Origin: an uncultured Chryseobacterium sp.
Lineage (GTDB): Bacteria; Bacteroidota; Bacteroidia; Flavobacteriales; Weeksellaceae
Reading direction: 5' to 3'
DNA length: 37,742 bases
NCBI RefSeq assembly: GCF_913776365.1
Contig: NZ_CAJYMO010000168.1
Span: 1 to 37,742, forward strand
Below, piece by piece: positions 14,805 through 22,698 of the stretch (position 1 is its first letter; every line of letters begins with the position of its first letter). The notes under the pieces were generated by a model, which did no database searches, had not been told where the DNA came from, and worked only from the letters and a program-made list of their open reading frames with translations. A program made the position numbers and the translations under genes.

Positions 14805-16313
14805 TCATGAAATTTCCTCATCTTCCGTTAATTCATCGATAAAATAGTAAATATCCTCACGGTCGTACTTATCCGGGAACTGGTATCCGTTGATCAGGAT
14901 AATAGGCGTGAAGTTGAGTCCGGCATCCCTGTTTTCTGAAGACAGTGCCGTCAGAAGGCTGAGATCTTCTGACTCTTCCCGCGCATCCGATTTCTGATGT
15001 ACCTGATCTTCACTTTTGGTTTTGAACCAATAGTCTATCAGATGGAGAAATTCCTGTTCGGGCTTGTTCCGGTATACGTACATAAAGTCTGAAAGAAGAC
15101 GGGTAAGTTTCGGATTCTGCTGATCGCCGTTATAATTGAACCTCATCTGAACCGCAAGGTCATCAGGATATCTTTTCAGAAGGTTTTCCATAATGGTATG
15201 GGCATCTTTACAGAAGCCGCAATAAGGATTTGAAACAATAGAGATCCGGAGCTTAGGCTGCTTGCTTCCTACGGAGAAAGTTTCATAATCTGTAAACATT
15301 ATTTTTTCACTTTCCAGTAATTCCCTTTTAAACAGGTCGTAGTTTCTTTTGAACCTCAGGTTTTTCGCATTGGACTTCTGAAGTTTTTCCTTTTCTTCAA
15401 GGGTATTGTTAAGATACAGCACCAATGTGAAGATTATTCCCCACAACAGAATAGCCGACAGCGCTGTTTTTACAGAGAGTATTGCATATTCAAAGAACAG
15501 AAGTCCGGTTAAAAGCTGCAGCAGCAGAATAGAAATAATCAGTAAACATACCCGGCAGAACGTTTTCTCCACAAAAGCCTGAATGTATAGCGAATACCCG
15601 ATGGCAATCAGGGAAACCAATGTAAATCCCTTAACCAGAAGTGAAGTGTCCGGTAGGAATACGGCTAAAATGGTTATTCCCGTAAAATAGATCAGCGAAA
15701 AATCCGAAAATTTCAAACCGAGAAAGTTGATTTTATCCTGGTTGATGATTTTATTACAGGAATCTACTGTCTGATTTCCGGCCGTTTCACCGCAGATGCT
15801 TCCGATGACAGGCGAGGAATTGCCGAACTTCTGATTGAAAATTTCAAGGGAAATATAAACTCCGGCCAGTGAAAGTACAGTAAACAGAGTTTCGTACCAT
15901 GCCTGGGTAAAAAGAGAGAAAACCAGGATAGCGGCAAAGAAAGCATAGATAAAAGGCTGGTAATTTACTGTCGGACGGCTTTCTGCATGATCTTTTTCAA
16001 AGAGCAGCACAAAATCGGTTGACTTCTGAAACAATTCTTCTTTATTCAAGGTTTTTGCCTGATCAGAATAAATGGAATAATGGCTTCCTGCTTTTTTTAC
16101 CAGTGAAAAGGAGTTATCCACAATAGCGATGAATTCTTCAGGAAGCTCATCCCAATACTCTTTGTCCAGCTCATAGGCATCATTCCGTACGCCCATGAAA
16201 TTAAGGGTGTCACTGAAAGCCAGGGCCGAAGGATAATTCGGGTGTGAATTGAACTGGAAAAGAAATTCCTGTTTGTCAAGCTTAAGGTAATGGATGAGTT
16301 TATCAAAAAGCAT
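14805..16313 (-). CDS. VKOR-family thiol oxidoreductase with C39-like N-terminal and thioredoxin C-terminal domains
   Basis: 502 residues in three parts. Residues about 1-105 resemble a C39 peptidase fold (SHPNYPSALAFSDTLNFMGV; AGSHYSIYSD with His78) but contain no cysteine, so they cannot be a protease. Residues about 118-300 form a VKOR membrane domain with five spans, loop cysteines Cys174 and Cys186, and the active-site FCRVC (Cys253, Cys256). Residues about 335-502 form a thioredoxin/DsbA-like domain with NPYCGFC (Cys365, Cys368). VKOR-thioredoxin fusions make disulfides, passing electrons to quinone. Next to a C39 exporter, it probably oxidises the exported Cys-rich peptides. It heads the probable operon with the exporter and HlyD; the 135-base gap could hold a second promoter. 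Confidence 0.88.
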   Translation of the reverse strand: MLFDKLIHYLKLDKQEFLFQFNSHPNYPSALAFSDTLNFMGVRNDAYELDKEYWDELPEEFIAIVDNSFSLVKKAGSHYSIYSDQAKTLNKEELFQKSTDFVLLFEKDHAESRPTVNYQPFIYAFFAAILVFSLFTQAWYETLFTVLSLAGVYISLEIFNQKFGNSSPVIGSICGETAGNQTVDSCNKIINQDKINFLGLKFSDFSLIYFTGITILAVFLPDTSLLVKGFTLVSLIAIGYSLYIQAFVEKTFCRVCLLIISILLLQLLTGLLFFEYAILSVKTALSAILLWGIIFTLVLYLNNTLEEKEKLQKSNAKNLRFKRNYDLFKRELLESEKIMFTDYETFSVGSKQPKLRISIVSNPYCGFCKDAHTIMENLLKRYPDDLAVQMRFNYNGDQQNPKLTRLLSDFMYVYRNKPEQEFLHLIDYWFKTKSEDQVHQKSDAREESEDLSLLTALSSENRDAGLNFTPIILINGYQFPDKYDREDIYYFIDELTEDEEIS

Positions 16314-16421
16314 ATTAATTTTTTACTAAAATACGGAGATGTTTTAGAAATGCAAATACTTTTTTCTATTTGAAGTGATTTATAGGTTTTTACTGATTTA
16401 CAGTAAAGTGTATAATAAGAT

Positions 16422-17269
16422 TTATTTAAAGTCTATCTTATGGGTAAGTTCAATAGGATTGTTGTTTTTCAGAAGGGTATTTTGAATGTTTTTTGTGAAT
16501 TCCCTGCTGTCAATAGGTTGATAGCCTCCGCTTTTATTATCGGTATAAACTTTCTTTCCACCGGATTTCAGAGAAGATCAAGGGTCTGTAAAATAATCTT
16601 TAGGAAGTTTTTCATATTGTTCCCAGCTTATTTCTGTTCCGGAATCCAATCTGTATAACATATTTTTATCTGTCTTCTTGATCGATGTCAGCCTGAAATT
16701 AAAATTCTTATCCCTATCCTCAATGGAAATAATAAGGCCCGGAAGCCCATGAAAATAATAAGGTCCTTCGAAAATAGGGATGTCTTTTGCGAACCATGCG
16801 GTCCAATTCCTCCCTGCATAATTCACTGTTGCTTTTTGGAATGTATAATCCCCGATGACCAGAGTCTGTGCTGTAATGTTCCAGTTTAATTTTTCTGAAA
16901 TCTTTATGAAGAAGCGATTCCTGCTGAGAGGGGAAACAAAACTTTCTTATATAGCGCCTGATCCGGGTCCTTGGATAAATAAAGTTCATATACAGCATTG
17001 GTATTATACCCCAGGCCTTACCCTGTATTAATTAGTAAGGAATCTGACGTTTTTCGCATCTCAGTACGAAATACAGATTGGTGTGCATGAATATCAAGTG
17101 TATAGTCAATTTTTCGGGTACTTATCTGCGTAGGATCATATTGGTAAGTAAGCTCATATTGTATACTGATACTTTGTGAAAGTATCAAAATACCCAGATA
17201 ATAACATATAATGATGAATATCTGTTTTAAAATATTTGTTCTGGATATCATTTGAATCTCTTCTTTCAT
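16422..17269 (-). pseudogene. Broken GLPGLI-family gene
   Basis: Reading three blocks together gives about 280 codons similar to the intact neighbour at 17329-18156. The first block (17269-17021) has a signal-like N terminus and ends at an in-frame TAA (17018-17020). The same frame continues (YNTNAVYELYLSKDPDQ) to a frameshift near 16925, after which the family core RNWTAWFAKDIPIFEGPYYF and HGLPGLI follow. A second in-frame stop, TGA at 16578-16580, is followed by 51 more codons in the same frame (SGGKKVYTDNKSGGYQP to ELTHKIDFK) up to TAA at 16422. Two nonsense codons plus one frameshift make function very unlikely unless the assembly is faulty. Confidence 0.85.
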
Positions 17270-17328
17270 ACCATTGTATTAGGACAGATCATTGTATGAA
17301 TTTTAAATTTAAATCAATTATTTACTTT

Positions 17329-18156
17329 TCACTTTATCATATCCAGCTCAATTACATTATTATCCTTTTTTATTCTTTCCTTCAATAATTTTTCCACTCT
17401 TCTAACGATTTCCAATCCAGTGGAAAAATTTCCGCCAGTATCTGTTTGATCAGGTATTTTCCCCTGTATGTACTGTTGTCTCATTCCGGAGGCAGGGTCA
17501 TTCCTGTAATCACGGTAATATTTTCTGAAAGCCTCTAAACTGAGATTTTTTTGTTTTTGCTGATCAATATCAGGATAAGGAGTTTCTGCAGCAATATTTT
17601 CAATATTTACGAGTTCAAAAATATGGTTATGGCCTGAGTCACTTATCTTAACAATAAGTCCGGGCAAGCCTTTGAATTTATAGGGTCCGTCACTAAAAGG
17701 TAATGCTGTGGTAAACCAGGCAATCCAGTTTCTCCCAAATATATTAGATGTAGCCTTCTGCACAGGATAACCCAAGATCTTACTTTTCTCATCCGAAATA
17801 TTCCATTTGATGATTCTGTCATCTTCAACTGCTATTTTTCCAATATCAAACTCTGATGTTTCATAAATAATCCTGGAATCCTTCAGTTTTTTTATTTTAT
17901 AGAAAAAGACAAGATCCTGCGGAGGCATTGTAAGTTTCCCTTTTTTTGAATCGGTTAATAATGTCGAATCAGAAATATATTTTCTTTGGCTGTAAAAAAT
18001 AGACTGGTTTTTCTCCAGATCTAAAACCATCATTTCTTTTTTAACAGTGTTTTTTTTGGTGGAATCCGGTACATATTTATATTCATAAATTAATCGTTTA
18101 TTCTGACATATGAATAACTGATAGCTTAATAACAGGAAAATGCATATTTTTTTCAT
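17329..18156 (-). CDS. GLPGLI-family secreted protein
   Basis: 275 residues, full length for the family. A signal peptide (MKKICIFLLLSYQLFICQ) suggests export. The family core is present: GYPVQKATSNIFGRNWIAWF (129-148), then DGPYKFKGLPGLIVKI (156-171) with the naming motif at 163-168. The C-terminal third is basic and lacks a T9SS sorting domain. GLPGLI proteins (TIGR01200) occur in many copies in Bacteroidota and have no established function. It lies between the bacteriocin-like peptide gene and the broken paralogue, all on one strand, leading into the exporter genes; a role in peptide maturation or envelope is only a guess from position. Confidence 0.9.
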   Translation of the reverse strand: MKKICIFLLLSYQLFICQNKRLIYEYKYVPDSTKKNTVKKEMMVLDLEKNQSIFYSQRKYISDSTLLTDSKKGKLTMPPQDLVFFYKIKKLKDSRIIYETSEFDIGKIAVEDDRIIKWNISDEKSKILGYPVQKATSNIFGRNWIAWFTTALPFSDGPYKFKGLPGLIVKISDSGHNHIFELVNIENIAAETPYPDIDQQKQKNLSLEAFRKYYRDYRNDPASGMRQQYIQGKIPDQTDTGGNFSTGLEIVRRVEKLLKERIKKDNNVIELDMIK

Positions 18157-18181
18157 AAGTTTATAAATATTGTTTTGAAAT

Positions 18182-18208
18182 AGAGGCTACTATGGAAAAG
18201 TAGCCTCT
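18182..18208 (-). terminator. Hairpin after the bacteriocin-like peptide gene
   Basis: Perfect 10-bp stem AGAGGCTACT/AGTAGCCTCT with a 7-base loop, 7 bases past the peptide stop. The T run on the minus strand is poor (ATTT), so it may be a partial terminator that makes the short peptide mRNA more abundant than the downstream GLPGLI message. Confidence 0.55.
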
Positions 18209-18215
18209 TTTCGTA

Positions 18216-18401
18216 TTAGACAGCGACCAAGTGCGATCCTGAAGTACAGGAAACGGTACCTGAATCCGCTTGTGATACTGTTACTGTGCTGCTGCAATTG
18301 TTAGGTTGGCTATCCCAACAACATTTGTAACTACAGCCTTGAGCTTTTGCTCCTGTTACATATAGTAATTCACTTCTTGAAAGTTTTCTAAGATTTTTCA
18401 T
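18216..18401 (-). CDS. Bacteriocin-like Cys-rich peptide precursor
   Basis: 61 residues. The leader MKNLRKLSRSELLYVTGA matches the flavobacterial double-glycine-type pattern (MKNLKKLSREELK-x-IxGG), but the last residues are Gly17-Ala18 instead of Gly-Gly. The core peptide from residue 19 has Cys at 23, 27, 28, 36 and 52, and is otherwise polar (Ser, Thr, Asn). Leaders of this type are recognised and cut by C39 exporters like the one at 12477-14669. Five cysteines leave one unpaired if two disulfides form, or permit a dimer. No modifying radical-SAM or ATP-grasp enzyme is next to it. Whether it is an antimicrobial, a signal or something else is unknown. Confidence 0.8.
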   Translation of the reverse strand: MKNLRKLSRSELLYVTGAKAQGCSYKCCWDSQPNNCSSTVTVSQADSGTVSCTSGSHLVAV

Positions 18402-18572
18402 TTGGTTAATTTTTCTGAATTAATAATTTGCTTTGCCATATAATCCCTGACATGGGTTTCTGATCAGTTTTCAAAATATATCTGTACACATATAGATTGA
18501 AAGGTTGAAAGCGCTTTATCAATATTGACATATCAAAACTAAGAAAAAGGAATTCACTCAGGTAAGAAAATA

Positions 18573-18610
18573 TTTGCGATTTTTTTGCGATTTTCTTGCA
18601 AAATTTGCGG
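18573..18610. promoter_or_regulatory. Phased TTGC repeats, operator candidate
   Basis: TTGC occurs at 18574, 18585 and 18596, exactly 11 bases apart, and again at 18605. The first two lie in identical 11-base units TTTGCGATTTT. The array lies just upstream of the -7 box at 18621 and between divergent genes, a good place for a regulator to bind one face of the helix. Confidence 0.45.
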
Positions 18611-18628
18611 GTATTTTGAGTACATTTG
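18596..18628 (+). promoter_or_regulatory. Promoter of the Xre-type regulator gene
   Basis: TTG at 18596-18598, a 22-base spacer and TACATTTG at 18621-18628; start codon 17 bases further on. Confidence 0.55.
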
Positions 18629-18644
18629 CAATAAACACAGCAAA

Positions 18645-19010
18645 ATGGTTCAGGAAAAATTAAAGAAAATTCGTATAGAAAAGAATATGTCCCAAGAAAA
18701 GATGGCAAAAATATTATCGACAGGAACTTCCAGCTATTCACGTAAAGAAAATGGAAAATCAAAGATTTATGATGACGAATGGGAAAAACTGGCTAAAGCA
18801 CTTGATGTTCCGGTTGAAGAACTGAAAAGCGAAATGACAGCCGGTTCGGTTCATAATGATAATTCTACTTTCAATGATCATTCCGGAAACTTTTATAATC
18901 AGAATTATAATATTCCGCTTTCCATTATCGATAATCTACAGGATTACATCCATCTTTTAAAGGAACAAAATGACTTGCTGAAAAAAGAAATTGAAGCGTT
19001 GAAGAAATAG
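18645..19010 (+). CDS. Xre-family helix-turn-helix regulator with coiled-coil tail
   Basis: 121 residues from the ATG at 18645; the longer open frame from 18585 overlaps the promoter and is rejected. Residues about 5-60 form an Xre/Cro-type helix-turn-helix (EKLKKIRIEKNMSQEKMAKI, then SSYSRKENGKSKIYDDEWEKLAKAL and DVPVEEL). Residues about 65-90 are a polar Asn-rich linker, and the end (SIIDNLQDYIHLLKEQNDLLKKEIEALKK region) is a leucine-heptad coiled coil likely to dimerise. It is divergent from the bacteriocin-like peptide gene, with an array of TTGC repeats between them, so control of itself or of the peptide is plausible but unproven. Confidence 0.85.
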   Translation: MVQEKLKKIRIEKNMSQEKMAKILSTGTSSYSRKENGKSKIYDDEWEKLAKALDVPVEELKSEMTAGSVHNDNSTFNDHSGNFYNQNYNIPLSIIDNLQDYIHLLKEQNDLLKKEIEALKK

Positions 19011-19308
19011 TACTTATCCAATTAAAGAAATCCTGATCCGGATGTTTCCTGTTCATTTATATGATAAGTAAGAAATATATGGAATCTGATTGTTAACAAT
19101 AAGATCATATAAGATTCTAAAACAAGGTTGTTGTTATTTCAAAGGATCATAAACAAAGCTGATTTTATTCTAATGATTTAATAAACTTATTTTTGAATTG
19201 ATAATGGTTTAATTTATTCATAATCAATACTAAAATTGTTTTAAAGAACTTTAAAACAGCGAAAATCTTAAAGTTTTCTTAAAGTTGGAAAAAAGATTTG
19301 AAATGTTT
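19011..19308. other. AT-rich intergenic stretch with inverted and direct repeats
   Basis: No gene seen. It holds a perfect 20-base palindrome GTTTTAAAGAACTTTAAAAC (19238-19257) and two direct copies of TCTTAAAGTT (19266-19275, 19277-19286) just upstream of the family 1 copy c promoter. Confidence 0.5.
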
Positions 19309-19337
19309 TTGTATTTATGAAATATATTGTACTTTTA
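19309..19337 (+). promoter_or_regulatory. Promoter of small RNA family 1 copy c
   Basis: TTG (19309-19311), 18-base spacer, TACTTTTA (19330-19337), which matches all but the last base of TAnnTTTG. Confidence 0.5.
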
Positions 19338-19341
19338 CAAA

Positions 19342-19431
19342 GCCTTGAATGAGGGAACAAGTCAAGGTAATAAATTTTTTTTCATCATTTGTGTTTTTAG
19401 AATCGTATCGCCTGATACGATTCTTTTGTTT
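19342..19431 (+). ncRNA. Small RNA-like element, family 1 copy c
   Basis: Best supported copy, with a promoter at 19309. A 5' hairpin CCTTGA/TCAAGG (19343-19348, 19362-19367) is followed by the 25-base core (19374-19398) and a terminator with a perfect 11-bp stem AGAATCGTATC/GATACGATTCT (19399-19409, 19414-19424) and TTTTGTTTT. It runs convergent to the DUF3810 gene, whose stop is at the end of the T run. Confidence 0.6.
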
Positions 19432-20492
19432 TATCCCTTATCGTAATTCAGCAGTAAATCGATGAAGTAGGAGTAGGTTACGGAGCCTTCCTGCTGGTTA
19501 CTTTTCAGGAAAAGGTTATTGGTGAATCCGAAGAAGTCATCCAGCCAACCCCGGTGCCTGAGGATAAAGACTTTTTCATAGGCGCGGTCCTTTTTCATGG
19601 GAAGAGAGTAGTTGCTCAGTACGTGTTTTACAAATTCCGGATCTTTGTCAGCGATAAAATTCAACAGGCTTTTCAGGGTAAAATATTCCGTGCTGTACCG
19701 CAGCTCCGGATTTTCTGAACCCATCCCTATCAGGTAACCTATGAAATTCGCTTCCTGCTCACGGGCAAAGCCGAGCTGATGTGAACTTTCATGGGCCAGT
19801 GTAAAGGGAATCAGGGTATTCGGCAGCTGCGGGTTAAACTGGGATTCTGCGGTAAACGGATTGTAATAGCCGAGGATCCCCGTAAAATTCATCACCTTTC
19901 CGAACAGGCTTGGTTTGAAAGAATTGATCTCCGGTGCATCCTTGCCGGAAATATATTCCGGAAGCCGGTTCTGCTGCAACAGGATTTCCTGTTCTACCGT
20001 TTCCAGATCGGTAATGACAAAAATACCGTTCTTGTCTTCCTTTACAAGCCTGCGGGTTTCTTTGCAGCGGTTCAGGTAGTGTAAGGCAAGAAGCCTGGCG
20101 CGGGCTACTGTTGGTTCCTTCTGCGTAGGCAGCTTTTTGATCACAGGAGTCTGGAAATATAGCATTCCCCAGAATACCTGGTAGGTAAAATATAAAATAT
20201 TAATGAGAACCAGCAGGCTCAGTAAGGATCGTTTTCTTTTTTTCCTGCTGAAACATCCGGCCAGCAAATACACAAGGGAAATTCCCAGCGCGATGTAAAA
20301 CAGGTCTCCGGATGAAAAAGGGATCCATGAAAAAATTTTCTGGTGTACAGCTTTCTGGATTTCAAAGAAATGCTCAAAAAAAGAAATCATCGCTGCTGAT
20401 TTCGAGAACAGGTAAAATAAAAGAAATTGGACAAGTAATACACCTGCCCAACTTCTTTTTTTTTGTATAAGATGTGATAAATTAATGACCAC
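19431..20492 (-). CDS. DUF3810 membrane protein with HExxH motif
   Basis: 353 residues. Three hydrophobic segments in the first 115 residues (near 15-35, 60-78 and 90-110) anchor it; the rest is probably periplasmic. The zinc-protease motif HESSH (His234-Glu235-His238) continues as QLGFAREQEANFIGYL, where the second Glu is placed as in gluzincin-type metalloproteases. DUF3810 has no established function, and peptidase activity is inferred from the motif only. The start is GTG, overlapping the last 11 bases of the sugar permease gene, so the two are translationally coupled. Its stop abuts the terminator of the convergent family 1 copy c. Confidence 0.88.
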   Translation of the reverse strand: MVINLSHLIQKKRSWAGVLLVQFLLFYLFSKSAAMISFFEHFFEIQKAVHQKIFSWIPFSSGDLFYIALGISLVYLLAGCFSRKKRKRSLLSLLVLINILYFTYQVFWGMLYFQTPVIKKLPTQKEPTVARARLLALHYLNRCKETRRLVKEDKNGIFVITDLETVEQEILLQQNRLPEYISGKDAPEINSFKPSLFGKVMNFTGILGYYNPFTAESQFNPQLPNTLIPFTLAHESSHQLGFAREQEANFIGYLIGMGSENPELRYSTEYFTLKSLLNFIADKDPEFVKHVLSNYSLPMKKDRAYEKVFILRHRGWLDDFFGFTNNLFLKSNQQEGSVTYSYFIDLLLNYDKG

Positions 20493-21927
20493 CGCTTTTT
20501 GTAATTTTATCCAGGTCGATTCCCTGGGATTTCAGGATTCCGCTTACCCTTATGGCATAGAAAGCAAGATAGGCAAAGCAGATAACTCCTACAATATAGC
20601 TGAACTGGATATTGGTATGATCGGCTACATAACCCTGGAGAAGGCTTACGATTCCCCCGCCCATAATCATCATGATCAACAGTCCGGAGCCCTGGTTGGT
20701 ATGCTTGCCGAGACCGTTGATGGCTAAGGCAAAGATACATGGCCATAACGTGGAGCAGAATAAGCCGACACTGGTAAAGGCGTATACGGAAACCATACCT
20801 TCGGTAAACATGCCGATCAGCAGTGCCAGGATACCGGCAGCTGAGAAAATCAGGAGCATTCTGGCAGGGTTGCCTTTACTCATAATGTCGCAGATGATCA
20901 TGGCAATAATGATCAGTCCATAGACATAGAAATGGGAAAGGTCATGTTTGGCGATGGCATTTACCAGTAAGAATACGCCAAAAGCAAGGTAAGGAGCCAG
21001 GAAACGCAGGATTTTCTTGGTTCCGGCGCTTACATCAAAAGCTTCTACGGCACCGGTCCACCTTCCGATCATCAGGGAAGCCCAATACAGGGAAATGTAT
21101 GGTGCTACGTCTTTGGTGTCAAAGCCCAGGTTTTTTTCCATGTAGGCCGGCAGGTTACTTGCTGTGGAAACTTCCACTCCTACATACACAAAGATGGCAA
21201 TCATTCCCATGATCAGCTGTGGATACTGGAGGGCTGATTTTCTGTGTTCACCTGGTACGGCATCGTCCGTATTTTCAGTATTTGTGGGCGTAATGGCCGG
21301 AAGCGATGAAAATTTCAGCATCACAGCTACCAGAACAAAGGCGACACCGAGAATGAGATAAGGTACCTTTACACTTTCAACGCTTACATCAGTGGCTGCT
21401 GCCGTGGCCGATCCGAAAATGGCAAATGAAACAATCAGTGGTCCGATAGTGGTTCCCAGGTTGTTGATGCCTCCTGCCATCGTCAGTCGCTGGGATCCGG
21501 TTTCGGAAGGTCCTACTTCAATAGCCAACGGATTGGCTACAATCTGCTGCAGGGAAAAGCCGAGTCCTACGATAAACAGTCCGGAAATCATCAGCGGGAA
21601 AGATTGCAGGTTGGCTGCCGGATAGAAGAGCAGGGTGCCTACTGCTGAAATAATAAGTCCAACGATCAGTCCGTTTTTGTAACCGATCTTATTCACAAGG
21701 TCCTGTTTGATCCCTTTGGAGATCGCCATATAAATCAATGATCCCACCGTATAGGCTACGTAGAAACAGATCTGCACCAGCATACTTTCGGTTTGGGATA
21801 AATTGAAGGCTTTCTTAAAAACCGGGATCAGGATATCATTGCTTGCGGCTATAAATCCCCAGAAGAAAAAGACAGTTACCAATGGGATAAACTGGCCCCA
21901 ATTGGTTTGTTTAGAATAGTTGGACAT
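20482..21927 (-). CDS. Sugar MFS transporter, FucP/GluP (FHS) type
   Basis: 481 residues, twelve membrane spans. A proton-coupled sugar uptake permease of the fucose-galactose-glucose branch of the major facilitator superfamily. The N terminus FFFWGFIAASNDILIPVFKK and the blocks QQIVANPLAIEVGP and TMAGGINNLGTTIGPLI are typical of the branch. The central loop between spans 6 and 7 (near 215-235) is hydrophilic. The actual sugar cannot be told from sequence; no sugar catabolic genes adjoin. Upstream on the same strand lies the acyltransferase gene only after the 39-base gap at 21928-21966, so this may start its own unit with the DUF3810 gene. Confidence 0.92.
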   Translation of the reverse strand: MSNYSKQTNWGQFIPLVTVFFFWGFIAASNDILIPVFKKAFNLSQTESMLVQICFYVAYTVGSLIYMAISKGIKQDLVNKIGYKNGLIVGLIISAVGTLLFYPAANLQSFPLMISGLFIVGLGFSLQQIVANPLAIEVGPSETGSQRLTMAGGINNLGTTIGPLIVSFAIFGSATAAATDVSVESVKVPYLILGVAFVLVAVMLKFSSLPAITPTNTENTDDAVPGEHRKSALQYPQLIMGMIAIFVYVGVEVSTASNLPAYMEKNLGFDTKDVAPYISLYWASLMIGRWTGAVEAFDVSAGTKKILRFLAPYLAFGVFLLVNAIAKHDLSHFYVYGLIIIAMIICDIMSKGNPARMLLIFSAAGILALLIGMFTEGMVSVYAFTSVGLFCSTLWPCIFALAINGLGKHTNQGSGLLIMMIMGGGIVSLLQGYVADHTNIQFSYIVGVICFAYLAFYAIRVSGILKSQGIDLDKITKSGGH

Positions 21928-21966
21928 ATTTGTTGAAAATTTGTGAACAAATATAGATTAATTCTT

Positions 21967-22695
21967 TTAATTATCGTATTTCAGCAATGTATTTTTTATG
22001 GTCTCAAAAGATGATAATTTGAGTTCCTTTGCTGGTTGTGAAGGCATTACGATTCCGTTGAAAAAGACCTTTACCTTTCCGGGATAGCCTTCGGAACTTT
22101 TGAACGGGAACATTTCCTTCAATCCGATAAAAGTGTAGACCACGATAGGCGAATTATGCTTTGAAGACAGGATAAAGGCCCCGTCTTTAAACTCATCCAG
22201 TATAACGGAAGTATCATCCGGCACGCCGCCTTCCGGGAAGATCACAATGCTGTTGCCTTCCTCCATCTTTTCAGCGCATCTGCGGTAGACATCGGCTCTG
22301 CTCCGGGCGCTTTTCCGGTCCACCATAACGCAGATCCTTTTATAAATCGTGCCGAAAATAGGAATTTTCACCAGTTCTTTTTTTCCTACAAAGCAGATGG
22401 GGTGGTCCTTGCAAAGAATACACATCAGCATAATATCCATAATGGAGGTATGGTTGGAAATAAAGACATACTGCTGGTTTTTATCCGGTTTCTCTTCAGA
22501 GAGCCTTATCATTGAATACCGGAGCCCCATCCCGTAAAACATGCAGCAGCTCCAGTACCTGATGAACCGGTAAGCATGGCGGTAATGCTTTTTGCTGTAG
22601 GAAAGGATATAGACCGGAATCCCGAAAAGAATCGTGAAGACGAATGCAATCAGGAAAAGCCAGATCCTCCAGAGGTAGTTTAAGATTTTCGTCAC
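21967..22695 (-). CDS. 1-acyl-glycerol-3-phosphate acyltransferase (PlsC family)
   Basis: 242 residues. Transfers an acyl chain to lysophosphatidate or a related lysolipid at the inner membrane. An N-terminal hydrophobic anchor (about 8-33) is followed by the catalytic NHTSIMD (His82, Asp87), the glycerol-phosphate binding part GTIYKRICVMVDR near 115-127, and FPEGG at 153-157. Length is typical of the family. It starts 3 bases after the GtrA gene, so they form a two-gene operon. The exact acceptor lipid is not determined; a lipid-A or ornithine-lipid acyltransferase is a less likely alternative. Confidence 0.9.
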   Translation of the reverse strand: MTKILNYLWRIWLFLIAFVFTILFGIPVYILSYSKKHYRHAYRFIRYWSCCMFYGMGLRYSMIRLSEEKPDKNQQYVFISNHTSIMDIMLMCILCKDHPICFVGKKELVKIPIFGTIYKRICVMVDRKSARSRADVYRRCAEKMEEGNSIVIFPEGGVPDDTSVILDEFKDGAFILSSKHNSPIVVYTFIGLKEMFPFKSSEGYPGKVKVFFNGIVMPSQPAKELKLSSFETIKNTLLKYDN

Positions 22696-22698
22696 AAC

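Noticed and set aside
18585..18644. Twenty-codon N-terminal extension of the Xre-type regulator
   Set aside because: It overlaps the promoter box at 18621 and the TTGC array; the ATG at 18645 gives a normal helix-turn-helix protein.
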